Shown piece after piece: positions 44,120 through 56,010 of a DNA stretch of 64,000 nt. Source of the DNA: Trileptium ribeirensis (lineage: Eukaryota > Nematoda > Enoplea > Enoplida > Thoracostomopsidae); NCBI GenBank assembly GCA_030248225.1, contig JASANE010012817.1:17944-81943 (forward strand), written 5' to 3'. The notes under the pieces were generated by a model that saw only the letters and a program-made list of their open reading frames with translations, searched no databases and was not told where the DNA came from. Both the position numbers and the translations under genes were made by a program. Within the stretch, counting starts at the first letter, position 1. Each line of letters opens with the position of its first letter.

Positions 44120-45005
44120 GTGTTACATATTATTCAGTTTTGACCCCAGTATGGAATTATGTCTTTTTTAACCAGTATAAGAAATTAAAATGACAACTCA
44201 CCTTTCGCAACGAAGTCTATAAACTGTACCGACTGTTCTACACGAAGGTCCCGAATACACGTTTCATCCTGTAAGCGATATCAATACGTTTGGAAAGTTT
44301 AATTTTACCGGGGCTTCCTGAAATTACGTATTTATAATTTTATACATATTTACAATATATCCATTTCGTTTCAACTATATGCCAACAAAGTATGATTCAA
44401 AATGCGAAAATTCAAAATGCGACTAAGTCTAACTAATTTGTACGTTAATGTGACACGACATATTAAGTAATTCAAACGCAATTGTGAAACACTACAACTT
44501 CATATTCTCGATCATTTGTTCACAGTTTCTAATTACCCAACGAACTACTACATACTGAATACAGTATTGCCGGTAAAACATTTACTCAATGCATCCCATT
44601 CAAAACTTCTTGCGTATTGTATACCTAAACTAAATATGAAAAGAAAACGACCTTACCAACTGTGACCTGAAATGTAACATTTCCAAAATATTATTTTTTA
44701 CACGAAGTAATTGCACATTATCTATGTTATATTCCCCCTGTATTCCCAATAAGTAAAATATAAAATGCCATACTACCAATATTCGATATACTATAAAATC
44801 TATATTCACTGTCACATCCATAAAAAGGTTACTTGTAGAAAGAGATCTGCCGAACACATAGTACTGACACACATTCAGTATTAAATATCTTGCATCTGTT
44901 TCAACAACTCAAACTTGTCCTTTTTCCCAGATAATTTCTTAGGGGTAACTTAGTCCGAAGAAGTCAACTCAAACTCTTCCGCTTGTGGTGTCATTGTATC
45001 TAATC
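44120..45005. other. Element interior between env and 3' LTR, no gene seen
   Basis: AT-rich with a minus-strand 80-residue frame at 44630-44872 lacking a domain. It may be the 3' untranslated region of the env message. Confidence 0.35.
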
Positions 45006-46134
45006 CTAAACTACGTAATAACTGTGGGGGGTTAGTGGTGTTCCATCTGTCGGAGTACGCTGTTGACCCATGACGATCGTTGCTCCGCTGCTTGTCGTCC
45101 TGCAATATACTAAAAATACCATACAGAAAAGCATTACCTCTCCAACAGCTAAAATTATTACATAAATCCAGCTACTCGACTTTCGGTTCTCAACTCGATA
45201 AATTTTCCACTCCACATAATCTTTTCAGAGCAACATCCTCAGAAACGAATGATTTATTTTCGATCATTACCATTTGTTTAAACTTGGTAAAACTCATAAC
45301 GTTCTCTGTATCGAATCTCAAATTGATCTCAAAATACAAACTTAAATTTTTAACACCCGGTTTTCCAATGCATACTCCCATCCCGTTAGTAGAAATATTA
45401 GGTATTTCCATACTCTTAAATACAAAGTCTCCAACAAGACCCCCACTTTCCGAGTCGCGTACTTCAAATCAGTTGTGTCACCTTACTGGTAAGATCATTT
45501 CTTTCATCATCATTCCGCATCCACATGCCAAGGAAACTATACACTGATTACAATTCTCTATCTTTATAGGCACATCATTGTCACAAAATACCGTCCAATC
45601 TGAGTCAACGGCTGCCATAAACCATTTGCCTGAACCCATATCAAACGCTTGCACTGGAGATTTATCCTTTTTTAAAACTATATCACACAAGCTGCTAACA
45701 TCAACGTTGCCTGTAAACAAACTTAGCTCACCTACCTTCTCACTTCTTGAAACCGTGGGGTATACCACCGGGCGACGCAAATACTTTGACCCCACACAGT
45801 TGCTTAGTTGAGCCCGTGTTAACAAAACAGACTGACTAGCATCCTTATTAATTCCCACAATAACGTATTTTTCCTTGACCTGTAAGTACATACCATCTCC
45901 TACTGACAACTAACCATAAGTTATTTTCCATAATTCAAACTCCATATTTTCTCTGATTATAGAAATTCTCAACGCAATTATAAAGGAAGAATAACTCGAA
46001 TAGACAGCCTTAACAATAGACACCTTGTAGTACATATTAATATTGCCCAATCCATAGATTAATTTCAATCTATTTGGAATTAGATGATTCTCTAACGAGA
46101 CTAATGACTGAGTTAAAGTAACTGGGGGCACCAA
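45006..46134 (-). pseudogene. env: Envelope glycoprotein remnant of the minus-strand LTR element
   Basis: Open segments at 45910-46134, 45478-45909, 45190-45411 and 45006-45215 in changing minus-strand frames form one decayed gene. The 143-residue middle segment has regularly spaced Cys (SNCVGS, SSLCDI, VFCDND, ENCNQC, ACGCGM) as in the ectodomain of errantivirus/F-type envelopes. The last segment has a TM helix (SSSWIYVIILAVGEVMLFCM) and a short polar tail. No furin site was seen in the surviving N-terminal part. The plus-strand frame 45080-45547 is a shadow. Unlike the other element, this envelope is downstream of gag as usual. Confidence 0.65.
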
Positions 46135-46404
46135 CTTAGCTGTAATGTACCCTGTTTACAAACTTTGCACTGAACCAACAAGAAAATACATCCCGTTAAT
46201 TTGTTCTTACCACTGAAAGTAATTTGAAACCCACCTTACTAGGTCCGCATTGAAATTCAATTGCACATATCCCACCTGGACTGTTTTATTTAAGGCTAAT
46301 CCCATGAAAATAATTGAACTACGAAAACGTTCTTGCAGCTCCCCCAATTTAGTTATCATTGCACTTAATACTTCAGCCCGTTTTTCTTGATTTTGAAAAC
46401 CTTT

Positions 46405-47081
46405 TTAGTTAATTTTGAATTTATCACTAGTGGCGATTGTTGCTTCGGAAGATGTATCCAATTTCTCGTACCATTCCTGCTTGCACGAGCGCGCGATTGC
46501 TGCTTGAAAAGAAATTGGCCCTGATGTCATGACAAATCTCTTAATTGACCTATTGAGGTCGTTCAAAAAGTTGTCCAAAGCAACACGTTCTCTACTCTCA
46601 GTGTCGAGCGATGGATACGCCTTGCGAACCAATCTTTCTATGTCTCTAGCATAAATCCCCACAGGCTCCCTTGGTCCCTGAGTTCTGGTTCTTAGTTGCA
46701 TGCTATAATGATTAGTTATCTCCCTAGGTATTAAGAGTTTTTAGCGATGCTCTGACTTTTCTTAATAACTTTTCTGTACCCCACTGGCAGGGAATTCCAT
46801 TTTCTAGCGGCCTCGTCTCTCAAATATGCTGGTAGAAGTCGAGACATATGAGGCTCACCTCACTTGTTCGCTAGCGCCACTCTTTCAAAAGTACCTAACC
46901 ATTCCTCAAAATCATCTCCAAAATTTCCAAGATATAAAGGAACATCTTTAACCTCTGTAGCTCTGCGTTCTCGGCTGTGAGTGGGCATTATTTTATTATT
47001 TTTAGCGGAAGCGCTAGGCCTGCTATCACCATGAATACTCATGCTTTGCGTATCTAACTGTCTCAATTCAATTTTAGGCAC
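46405..47081 (-). pseudogene. gag: Gypsy-type gag remnant
   Basis: The first segment (47081-46860) ends with VPLYLGNFGDDFEEWLGTFE, the typical start of a Ty3/Gypsy capsid domain. In the next frames HMSRLLPAYLRDEAARKW (about 46770-46850) continues it. The second segment (46701-46405) carries QGPREPVGIYARDIERLV and ERVALDNFLNDLNRSIKRFV, the C-terminal half of the retrotransposon gag fold. At least two frame breaks separate them. No CCHC knuckle remains, and the sequence passes into the env remnant about 270 bp later. Confidence 0.8.
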
Positions 47082-47268
47082 ACACGAACCACCTGTATAC
47101 CGTCGATAAAATTTTTAAATAAAATATTCGGAAGAATTTAAATCCAGCGTTTTAAAATTGGTAAAAATTCAAAATCAACTTAACCCTAATCTATTTAAGA
47201 CGTTTGTGCTAAATTCCGAACTTTTAGGTGTGCCTTAATTCGAAAATCCAGGCTTGCGGCATCAAATT

Positions 47269-48537
47269 GTAGTCAGCGTGAGCCTAGGGTGTCGTAGTTT
47301 TTCAGTAGAAAAGTTTTACATCTCGTATGTTTAAATTAATTTAATTGTGGTTCGTCTTACTCCCAATATCTTTATTAAACCGTCAAATAATATTAAACAA
47401 AATTATACAATAAATTGGTGGCAGAGCCACTTACCAATAATCCTCACTTAAACTGACAGCAATCTTGTGGCAATTAAAATTGCTAAGACTACTGCGCAGT
47501 CGCTTAAATATTCTAAGTTTCGCAATCCTCGAAATGTCATCTAGAATCTAATTTTAGCTCAATTTTTGAAATGTTTTTAGTTAGTTCTGAATTCCCAGAA
47601 TCCACACCCAAAAATGAATCCAATTTAACATCCCACTTCACTCTCAAAATCACACGGCAATGCAAAATCTCCTAAATACAGTCAACTATACATGCAACAA
47701 TAAAATAAAAATCACAGTACAATGGTAAATTTATTTTAATCAAAACAAAAAGTCACAGCCCTATGTAAAAATCCCACGACCAGATTTTGAAATTGACACT
47801 AAAATATTAATTTTTACATTGCCGTGGGACAGTAAAAACTATGCTAAATCTAAATCACACACGCTAAGCACATGCCAAAACACAGTACAACAAATTCACA
47901 CTTATACACATTTTAACCAGCCGTTACACATCACACACAAAACGCACAATTTATATACACAAACTTACAAAACACCTTGCCGATATAAATTATGTCAAAC
48001 AGTTTGGTAACTTCGGTTAATAATATCCCCGAACTTGTTTTCGTTCAATTATGGGTCACAAAATTATGGTCACAAGTGATTTAACGAAGTTTGCCCAATG
48101 TCAACCCAACAACTAGAAAAAAGAAACCAAAATTACAAAAAATAAAATAAGGTCAGGGTGGGGATGGAACGCACGACAAAACCCGTCTACAGCTCTCGAA
48201 GCCAGTCGACTACCAAACTTATTAAGTCGACAGAATATAAAACTATTTACATTCACATAGCATAATTACATGCAGTCACACAGCTTAGTGACACAGCATA
48301 ATCACACGCAAACACAGAGAGCTCATTTTTGTCCTTTGTCAGACTGTGCTTTACAAAATTTTTAAATTTGACTTTGCTAAAATCGTTCATTAAAATTATG
48401 TTGAACTTGGGCTGAAATCGACTTCCTCAAGCCTAGTACACCGGGGTTTTAGATCCCTTACCGACACTAGGGGAATGGATACATTGTTTTAAAGATACTA
48501 ATTTAATAATTGCTTGACGTTTAAAAATCAGTTTTGC
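47269..48537 (-). repeat. 5' LTR of the minus-strand element
   Basis: A near-identical partner of 42134-43412. It begins on the plus strand with TGTAGTCAGCGTGAGCC and ends near AAAATCAGTTTTG. It includes the same CACACGCTAAG/ACACATTTTAACC blocks and the tRNA-like stretch on the minus strand at about 48152-48232. Confidence 0.9.
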
Positions 48538-49259
48538 ATTTTATTTGAAGATTAGAAACACTAAATTTGCTTATAGTTAATCGAATCACACGATTTAACG
48601 CCGCTACAATACGAACAAAAGGATTAAAAATTGTGCGCACTGCATGCATACTAAAGTTCTCGAATATTGCCAATCATTTTACATCGAGGTAAAATTTAGC
48701 GAGGAAATGAATAACATAAGCATGGAAAGGGGGTGTTAAATCCAACCCTGCTGTAAACAGTTTATATATTTCTGTCATAATTTACCTAGAATATCAACCT
48801 AATTAAGTAGCGCTGCAAAGTTCCCTGCGATTTTAAGTTTACATGTATTTGTAACTACGGCATGGCAGCAGGAATTTAACCAACCAGACAGAGGGCAGCA
48901 GCACGATTTATATTTGCTACATGTTTCTATCATATTTCAGAGTATTTGCGATATGTACTTTATCTAGTAGCGTTTTTGATACAGTGAATAAACCTGTATT
49001 ACACAGCTATATACTCCCTGAAAAAAGCATCCCGTAATCGTGCTTTAACGCAAATCTTTCATTGGTATCAAAATGTATTTTTAAAAATCTAGTCTCTTTA
49101 GTTCAACTTTAGACTGCGATATATATCTTTGAGCACTTTCCTTAATACTTTGGCCGTTTGGTTGCTAAAATATATAGTTATTTGGCGGTGTGTATTTCTC
49201 TTCTCGGGTGTATGCTAAGAATAGCATAGTTTCATTAGTTGGAGACTGAGAGCTGATGG
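48538..49259. other. AT-rich non-coding DNA, no gene seen
   Basis: No supported ORF, RNA gene or repeat. Confidence 0.4.
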
Positions 49260-49640
49260 TAATTTGTCATCTTAAGAACTGAACTAGGCAGAACACAGGG
49301 CTTAGCCATAACATTCCGCACTGCTGGGGCACACAATTTCTTAGGTAGGGCAGAGAGCAACCTCACCTGGCGTGTATAATCCGTGTTCTTTGCTTTTCTG
49401 ACATCCCGCACTCAGGGCACGCCTGCACAGAGGGAGGACACGCCCCCCGTGCCATAACGCCCTTTGCCAAACCTCTGGCCCAGCGGACAATGGTTCAGAT
49501 AGAGCCGCCTTCCCGCACCAACCCGCTGATTCCGCCTGGATAGACCAACGGCTTCTCTTCTCGGGCACCGCAGCTACCCCCTCTCCCCGGGACTTTGGAC
49601 CTTGAGCATGTAATTACAGCGTGCAGTGCTATACTGCAGA
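49260..49640. repeat. Dispersed repeat family R-like G+C-rich piece
   Basis: A G+C-rich block in AT-rich DNA ends with CCGGGACTTTGGACCTTGAGCATGTAATTACA. That resembles the GACCT-G-CAT-T(A)TGAT ends at 41.25 and 60.65 kb. The minus-strand frames across it are composition artefacts. Confidence 0.4.
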
Positions 49641-50359
49641 AATTATATAAAGATCTAGCTACCGCTGAAGATATCCAGTAACCATTCAATTACTTAAGTC
49701 GCATAAATTTATTTAGTAATATAAATAAACAATAAAGACTTTCTTTTCTGTTGTTCATACAATGAAAATGAAACTTCATTAGGGAAACGGATACGGAACG
49801 AAATGTCGAAATGCAAGTGCCTATTCTATTCACCAAAATATGCGTTTGTGGAAGTTGACCCGGCTTCACAAAGAAACTTTATTCATTCCAAACGTGTTCT
49901 CAAAGTTTTCTTTAATTTCATGCACTCAGTTCGTGCACTAAACCTTATGCCGCCTCGGTCGAAATAACAAAAAAGTCATCATGAACTATTTCCAAAACTG
50001 ACCAAATTCTACTTCTTAAAAAGGTCTAGCTCAAAAAACATAGCCATCGGTTTTTAAGAAATTCCAAAAATGTAGGTCAAAAAATGCACCAGTATTGGCA
50101 CTGTACAGGGCAGTGTCCCTATAAATATATGTTCATTATTAAACTTATAAGCATAATTTTGAACGACGTTCCAAAGCCTGCCGTAACCCGACACTAAATA
50201 GTATTGGTATAGTATTTAGTTTTGCTATAGTCTGCCTAGGCGTAGGTTTCGACGCTTCAGCGATTGCATTGTGAGCAGTGCAAAACTTTTATATTTAAAT
50301 CGATCAATTTTTCGGACAAATGCTGAAGAAGCATTTACGAATATTAATTTCTCATCGTA
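49641..50359. other. AT-rich non-coding DNA, no gene seen
   Basis: Nothing supported; short frames only. Confidence 0.4.
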
Positions 50360-50470
50360 GTAAGAAATCCGCCTGGCGGAGACCCGGTACCTCCCTGAGA
50401 CCACGGACCTCGGCCCATGTATAAAATCCGGCGCACCCTTCAAGCACTCTATTCTGGAAGCCCAGTAACA
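50360..50470 (+). repeat. Dispersed repeat family R-like fragment
   Basis: A short block with CCTGAGACCACGGACCTCGGCCCATGTATAAA, matching the terminal word of the other copies. Ends uncertain. Confidence 0.3.
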
Positions 50471-50857
50471 AGACGGAGTGAATTTATGCAATAGCGGACT
50501 GTCTAGATTGAACTAGCCTCTATGAAACGAAGTTGCATCATCTACAGGCATATACATGTGATCAAACGACGAACGAGCTTTCCAATATTGGTCCAACGTA
50601 TGAAATTGTAGGCTCTAAGAGCTAATTAAACATGAAAAGTAAGAAAAAACAGAAAAGTATATTACATATGCGATAATCTTTACTCGCTATATCTTTGCAA
50701 ATATGGATGGATCGAAAATATTTTGTGAACGACTTTCCGAGGCTAATAGTGTTATATTAGCCTTTTAAGGTTGGAATTAATTGGCACTTTTTACATATCT
50801 TAAATTCTGCCATTGTTGTCAGCATGAATTAAATTCAAATCGCGGGCTACTATTCAT

Positions 50858-50950
50858 CTGCTCTAGCAACTAAGTCGATCGGAGTTGTTACTCTGATTAG
50901 TAAGACTTCTCGAAAACAGGGATCACACACGTACAAACGTATAGTTCAGG
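50858..50950. mobile_element. SINE-like repeat family S, copy 2 (fragment)
   Basis: Shares CTAGCAACTA and a TTAGTAAGACTTC...GTACAAACGTA stretch with copies near 41.95 and 52.4 kb. It lies immediately before the open frame at 50953. Confidence 0.4.
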
Positions 50951-50952
50951 AA

Positions 50953-51333
50953 ATGAGCAAATATCAAGAGTCGATGATTGTAGAATCTGCTGCAGAGTGT
51001 GACGCTCTTCATCTTTTCTGTATAATCGGCCACGGTACGTCGCGGTTGTTTGCGCCTCTACCCAACCACCGCTCAGATTTTCGTTTTACCGTTACCAAGT
51101 TGGTCGAAAACATTCCTATTTATGTTCGTGGACCACTACATCCAGCCCACCAGGTTTTCGACCTACCGCCTGATAGCGCACCCACCCAGGTTTTTACACA
51201 ACTAAATTCGGACCCCAGCTTTCGAGCCACTTTTTCAGACACCTTCCCAGGTTTCCAAACCATATTTTCAGCGGAACAGGGTCTGATATTTAACATGGCT
51301 GGGGTCGGTATGTTTTCGTCCCAGTTTTCGTAA
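50953..51333 (+). CDS. Unassigned 126-residue ORF, possible exon or decayed element gene
   Basis: An ATG-started frame of 126 codons with locally higher G+C than its surroundings, long for this AT-rich DNA. It has a Pro/Phe-rich C-terminal part (FSDTFPGFQTIF) and no TM segment or family I recognise. It starts directly after a SINE-like fragment. An antisense frame overlaps it (51120-51404). It could be chance, an exon, or part of an unrecognised repeat. Confidence 0.25.
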   Translation: MSKYQESMIVESAAECDALHLFCIIGHGTSRLFAPLPNHRSDFRFTVTKLVENIPIYVRGPLHPAHQVFDLPPDSAPTQVFTQLNSDPSFRATFSDTFPGFQTIFSAEQGLIFNMAGVGMFSSQFS

Positions 51334-52325
51334 CACCTTTCAGGGAGAAAAGAACGTGACTTACCACGGTCGATTACATAGAAAAGCTGAGGAATGTCAC
51401 ACATCAGCGGAGCTGGCCATCACTGATTCTTCTTTTATATAGCGGACACATTCACACTCAGTGATGTAACAATACATGGACCTGAAACAGTCGTTGACAA
51501 AGTGCCATATATTATGCAAGTGGAAACCGTATGAGTGTACACCGTGATGGTTATTAATTTACTAAATTCACGAAAACAAACGTTCAAACTTTCGCCTTCA
51601 CAATTCTGACATTAATATTCTCAATTCAGCAAACGCGAACATGAGCTTTAACACAATTTGCATCCGAGTACATTTGCGTAACTTATCGTTTGTTCCATGC
51701 TTAATGTGCAGATCTCTGTTCGCGGTCTGTGAAAGCATAGAAATACGCTATAAAAATGCGACTACAATAATGATTTTAGCTGAACGTGGTCAATACCCTG
51801 TCATGTTTAGTCGTGAAACTGTGACAGCGATCAGCGTCCACCTTCTATTTTATCACAAATAGTGTTCGCATACATATAGTAAAATCGCGATTACCGTGCG
51901 AATCTTCGTATTTTTGTTACATGTTTAGTGTAATAGTTGTGTCGTTTGCACTATTATCGTAGGAACAATGTTGGCTGTCGCTACAATTATTAATAGGTTT
52001 CGTGGCAACAGTTGGTATCGTTTCGCAGTTTTAATTTTAGCACGTATCGTGAACATTAATACAATTTTAGTGCAATAAATTAGATTGTTCTGCAGATTTT
52101 GTAGAAATAAGCAGTATGATTTCCACAAATTCTGCAAGTATCAACGTGAGAATACATGTTACTATGTGCAGTGAGTGCACACATTTATCTATGAATATAA
52201 AGACTTAAAATCATAAAATATTTGGTGAGCAATTACTAATAACCATTCTGTGGTCGTATATAACTTAGCCCTTTCATGCCCGAATTAATGTGTGTATCTT
52301 GGAATGTTTGACTAACTCAAGCCAG
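51334..52325. other. AT-rich non-coding DNA, no gene seen
   Basis: Short frames only; no supported features. Confidence 0.4.
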
Positions 52326-52500
52326 TAGCTAGCAATCAAAGCCGTGACAGTTCGGGCCGTTCGGGTGAAAGTTGTGTCGTAAACCGCTGACCTACATGGG
52401 AACCGCAGCTCAGTTTCTTAAGGAACTTCATAATGCGAGCGAATAACATTGTACTTTCAAACGTACAGCACACGACAAACTGCGTAGCCAGAAAGACGCA
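52326..52500. mobile_element. SINE-like repeat family S, copy 3
   Basis: Contains TTAAGGAACTTCATAATGCG followed by GAATAAC...CAAACGTACAGC, the diverged counterpart of 42025-42075. Confidence 0.45.
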
Positions 52501-55500
52501 CAATGTGCGTTAGGTCCATTTGGTCCTAGTGGGCATGAATGAATTAGTTATGCGATAGTGATGGGCTAATTATTAGTTAACGGCTGAAAAACAATAAGAG
52601 GTTGTAAAGTATTCGCAAAATCTAAACAAATTCCTACATAGGTGACGGCTTTAATGTATATGCTGTGAAACGGTACTCAGAAATCTTTGCTTCAGTGATA
52701 AACAACTACCTTTGGCTGACTTTTCACACATACGTGGTCCCGCCCAACGCAAATAAATTTACATTATTTTTCAAACTAGTGGCGTTGGAACGTTTTCAAT
52801 TCGCGTTGGAAGGGCAATTCAAATCCCAATTGTAGATGAGTACCATTGTGTGGGTCAGCCACAGTTGATTCTCTCGCGCCTTAACTCAAATTACGTTTAA
52901 AGCTGTATCTTGCTGAAGATTTGTTAAACGTAATGTATGTATGCTTAATTATGGTAATTAGTAATTTTATGTATATATTATAGCCATATATATGCACTTT
53001 TTTCAACTTGCGATATAGTTAAAATTCCTATCTATTACAAAATTGAACCTATAACCTTACACAGCTTACATAAAAATCTAACAATCAAAGCCTAAATAAA
53101 TCATTGTATTCATCGTTTAGGGGAATTTTTGTGTTTGATAGATCTCAGCAATACCTTTTTCGTCTAAATGGTTTTCAATTCATATGTTTTATAGGTCTTT
53201 TTTGTGCGTTGATTAATTTTGTGCCATAGTATTTAATTATATTTGACATTTGAATGTAAAAAAAGTTTAATATCCTCTCTGGTATGGGAACAGCAGATGA
53301 GATCTGTCCGCTTGAGGCTTATCGATTCTATAAGTGTATCTGGTGGTTTTTGCGGGTTCTCACATTAGTCGAGTCAAGTACAACCGGGTGGCCGTCTCCG
53401 AGATAGAGATTCCCACAGCAGCTATAGTTGTATATTTACATCAGATTGCTGTAAAGCTGAAGTGCTAATAGTATATAATGAATTGGTTGCGGAGCTATTA
53501 TGTATATAATACATATACAACTAAACCTAATACCTACTGCTGTTTAATTTGGCGCAGAATCGTTTACTTGTTAAATTGTTAGCACATTCAATTGTGTTAA
53601 TTTCTATGTTTATACAACACAAAACATAAATGCAAGAGCTGTTCATTTTGTTATTATATAGAATATTTACAGTTTCATTGATTCGCCGAAAGACGTATGC
53701 TTCTACATTAACTTTTAAGCTGTTCAACTTTTATGTTTTTATAGCTTCTGAACACTGGCGTTTAACCGTGTCAGCGCTTCGTTCAAAAGTGAGAAAATAA
53801 GGGTTTCTTTTGATTTGTTTCTGTATATATTTTCTGAACACTATCTATCTATTGAAGTATTTGTGTGATTGGTGACGGGCATTAGTGTATGATCTGCATA
53901 GAGTATTTACGTTTTAGGTGCTTTATGTGCCTAGTTTAAAGAATCGGTCTCCCTGCATTGTTTGATTTTATACTGCCATAACTACAATTGATTATTTCTG
54001 CAGGATATTTAAGGCTCTAAATGTCATCATGTTGTTTGGTCTTTAACCAGGTATTAGATGAAACATTGCAACGAGGATGTCATTTATTGTGGTCATTTTG
54101 TATTTTGAAATCAAAATAGTGCTCGTGTACATTACTCTTCACTGCAGACGGTAAAGTTTAACTCCGCGGCAAATATTTAACGCACAAATATTTTTATTGC
54201 ATTCCAGGTAGAGACCAAAAATTCCAGGCCCATTCTACGGTAAAGAACCAGTGCAACAGGCAAGCTTGTTTTGGGCTTAAACATGTGTTTCTCTGAATTA
54301 TATTCTATTAATAATTTTTACAAACCTATCTTAATGGAAACACAATTTATATTTTGAAACAAAAAACGCAGCCGAAAAACTTCCAGTACATATGCGTTGC
54401 TTGGTTAGCCATGACAATATATACAGCGGATACCCAGATTGGTTATATAGAAACATGGATTTATATACAAGATTGCGTTATGCACAACTAAATAACTAAA
54501 CCATGCTAATTTTACTGTTTGAAAAGATGGATTGTGAAATTGGTGTACAATATTCGGTAGAGTGTGCGAATTATTTTGAACAACTAACTATTTTAACTCT
54601 GTGTTAAATCTAATCTGCACCATCGGGGATTATATGAGTTCTGAAGTGTAAATATTGTTGAACTACTTTTTGATTCATGGAATATAACTTCTGTGACTTT
54701 TTCATATTTTATGAAAGCAAAAACGAAAGTTTATGTCATGTTCACGTTTTTAGACATTATTTGTCGATACTAAATTCGGACCATGACTCTATTTAACTAT
54801 TAACTCGTATTGAAAACATATACATGTATATCATAATGATTTATATATCACAATGATTTATAGCTTGGATGCACCTGATTCAGCAGCTGAACTAGTTGTT
54901 TTGTGCCAACCGTTATTTACGCCATTTCCCTACTCAATCTTTAGTTATGCCGTTTGCTCTTTAGCAAAGGAAAATGAATATTTGATAGAATCCATATCTC
55001 TTCGTTCAAACAGCTCCAGCAGCTTAGTTTTAAGCTGACTTTTCAAGGCACACATAATCACATAGCTAGTAGCATGTTTCAGTGTAGTGTGTTGTGTAGG
55101 TAAAGCTCACAGTTCCACATGAAGTAGGAGTAAGCTGAAGTTTGTGTGTTCTTTTTCATTTTTGTGTGTCTCGATTGTTTAACACCGCTTCTATTTACCG
55201 CAGTCATAACTTATGTAGTTCCAGTCTTAGCGTTGTTGTTGTCGGCGATAACTATTGAACAAAACTTTTCTACTGACATACCAAAAACCGTCTTTGTAAT
55301 TGCTGGGCTGGTATTTGCCTGCCTATCCGTGAGGCTTATATTATATTTGTTGCTTGCTATATAGGCAAATAAAGTTTCTATTTTTGTAATGATTTCATTG
55401 TGCTTCTTAACAAATTGCAACAACTGCTTACAGCGTCTCGTTTTGAACTAATTTATTGGAGAAGTACACTTGTGCGATATTTTAAGATAATAAACTATTT

Positions 55501-55640
55501 GTTCTATAACAAGAAATATTTCTTGAATTAAACGTTGTAAAACGGCAAAATCAGCGAAAGGTTTGTCTCGGATTGCAAAATTAAGACATTTTATGTGCAT
55601 GTCTGGACGGTATACACATATACAAGCATAGATATGCGTA
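52501..55640. other. AT-rich non-coding DNA, no gene seen
   Basis: Short frames without domains. The 72-residue frame at 55146-55364 is hydrophobic enough for two membrane helices, but nothing else supports it as a gene. Confidence 0.4.
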
Positions 55641-56010
55641 TTTACGCCCATACATACATATGTATATCGCTCAAAATACTTTCTATGTGAAATTTAAGCG
55701 AAATTTCTTTAATTTTGCACCACCAGATATTTCTTTTATTTCCAGATTCAAAGACTCAAAGAAATATTCCCTAAAATATTCCCTAAAACCCAAAGAATTC
55801 CAAACTCAAAGAAATATTCCCTAAAATTTTAAAGAATTATTTCTGAAATTTCAAAGATATGTCATTATTTAAAAGATAGTTTTTGAAACTTCGAATCATG
55901 CTTCTTTGAATTTTAAAAGAATATCTGATGGTGCAAAATTCAAAGAAATATCTTTTCAATTTCACAGAAATCAATGTTCAGTGTACATATGGTCATACAT
56001 GTATACTTGT
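55640..56010. mobile_element. Foldback/MITE-like element, family F copy 1
   Basis: The left arm (from about 55688: TGAAATTTAAGCGAAATTTC ... GCACCACCAGATATTTC) and the right arm reversed (ending about 55964: TGAAATTGAAAAGATATTTC ... GCACCATCAGATATTC) form an inverted repeat of about 50 bp. Weaker similarity extends outward to CATACATACATATG. The middle is made of CAAAGAAATATTCCCTAAAA words. No ORF. Confidence 0.6.

Larger units (their letters stand above)
42134..48537 (-). mobile_element. LTR retroelement with gag and env remnants but no pol
   Basis: Two long direct repeats (42134-43412 and 47269-48537) enclose 3.86 kb. The coding remnants are on the minus strand, so transcription would run from the upper LTR downward: gag (47081-46405), then envelope (46134-45006), then about 1.6 kb with tRNA-like pieces, then the 3' LTR. 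Protease, RT, RNase H and integrase are absent between gag and env. This is therefore an internally deleted, non-autonomous Gypsy/errantivirus-like element. No clean target duplication or primer-binding site was found. Confidence 0.85.

Noticed and set aside
45080..45547. 155-residue plus-strand frame
   Set aside because: Antisense shadow of the envelope remnant on the minus strand, whose Cys pattern and TM helix are the real signal.
55146..55364. Receptor TM6-TM7 exon
   Set aside because: Hydrophobic but lacks the CWxP and NPxxY motifs of class A receptors.
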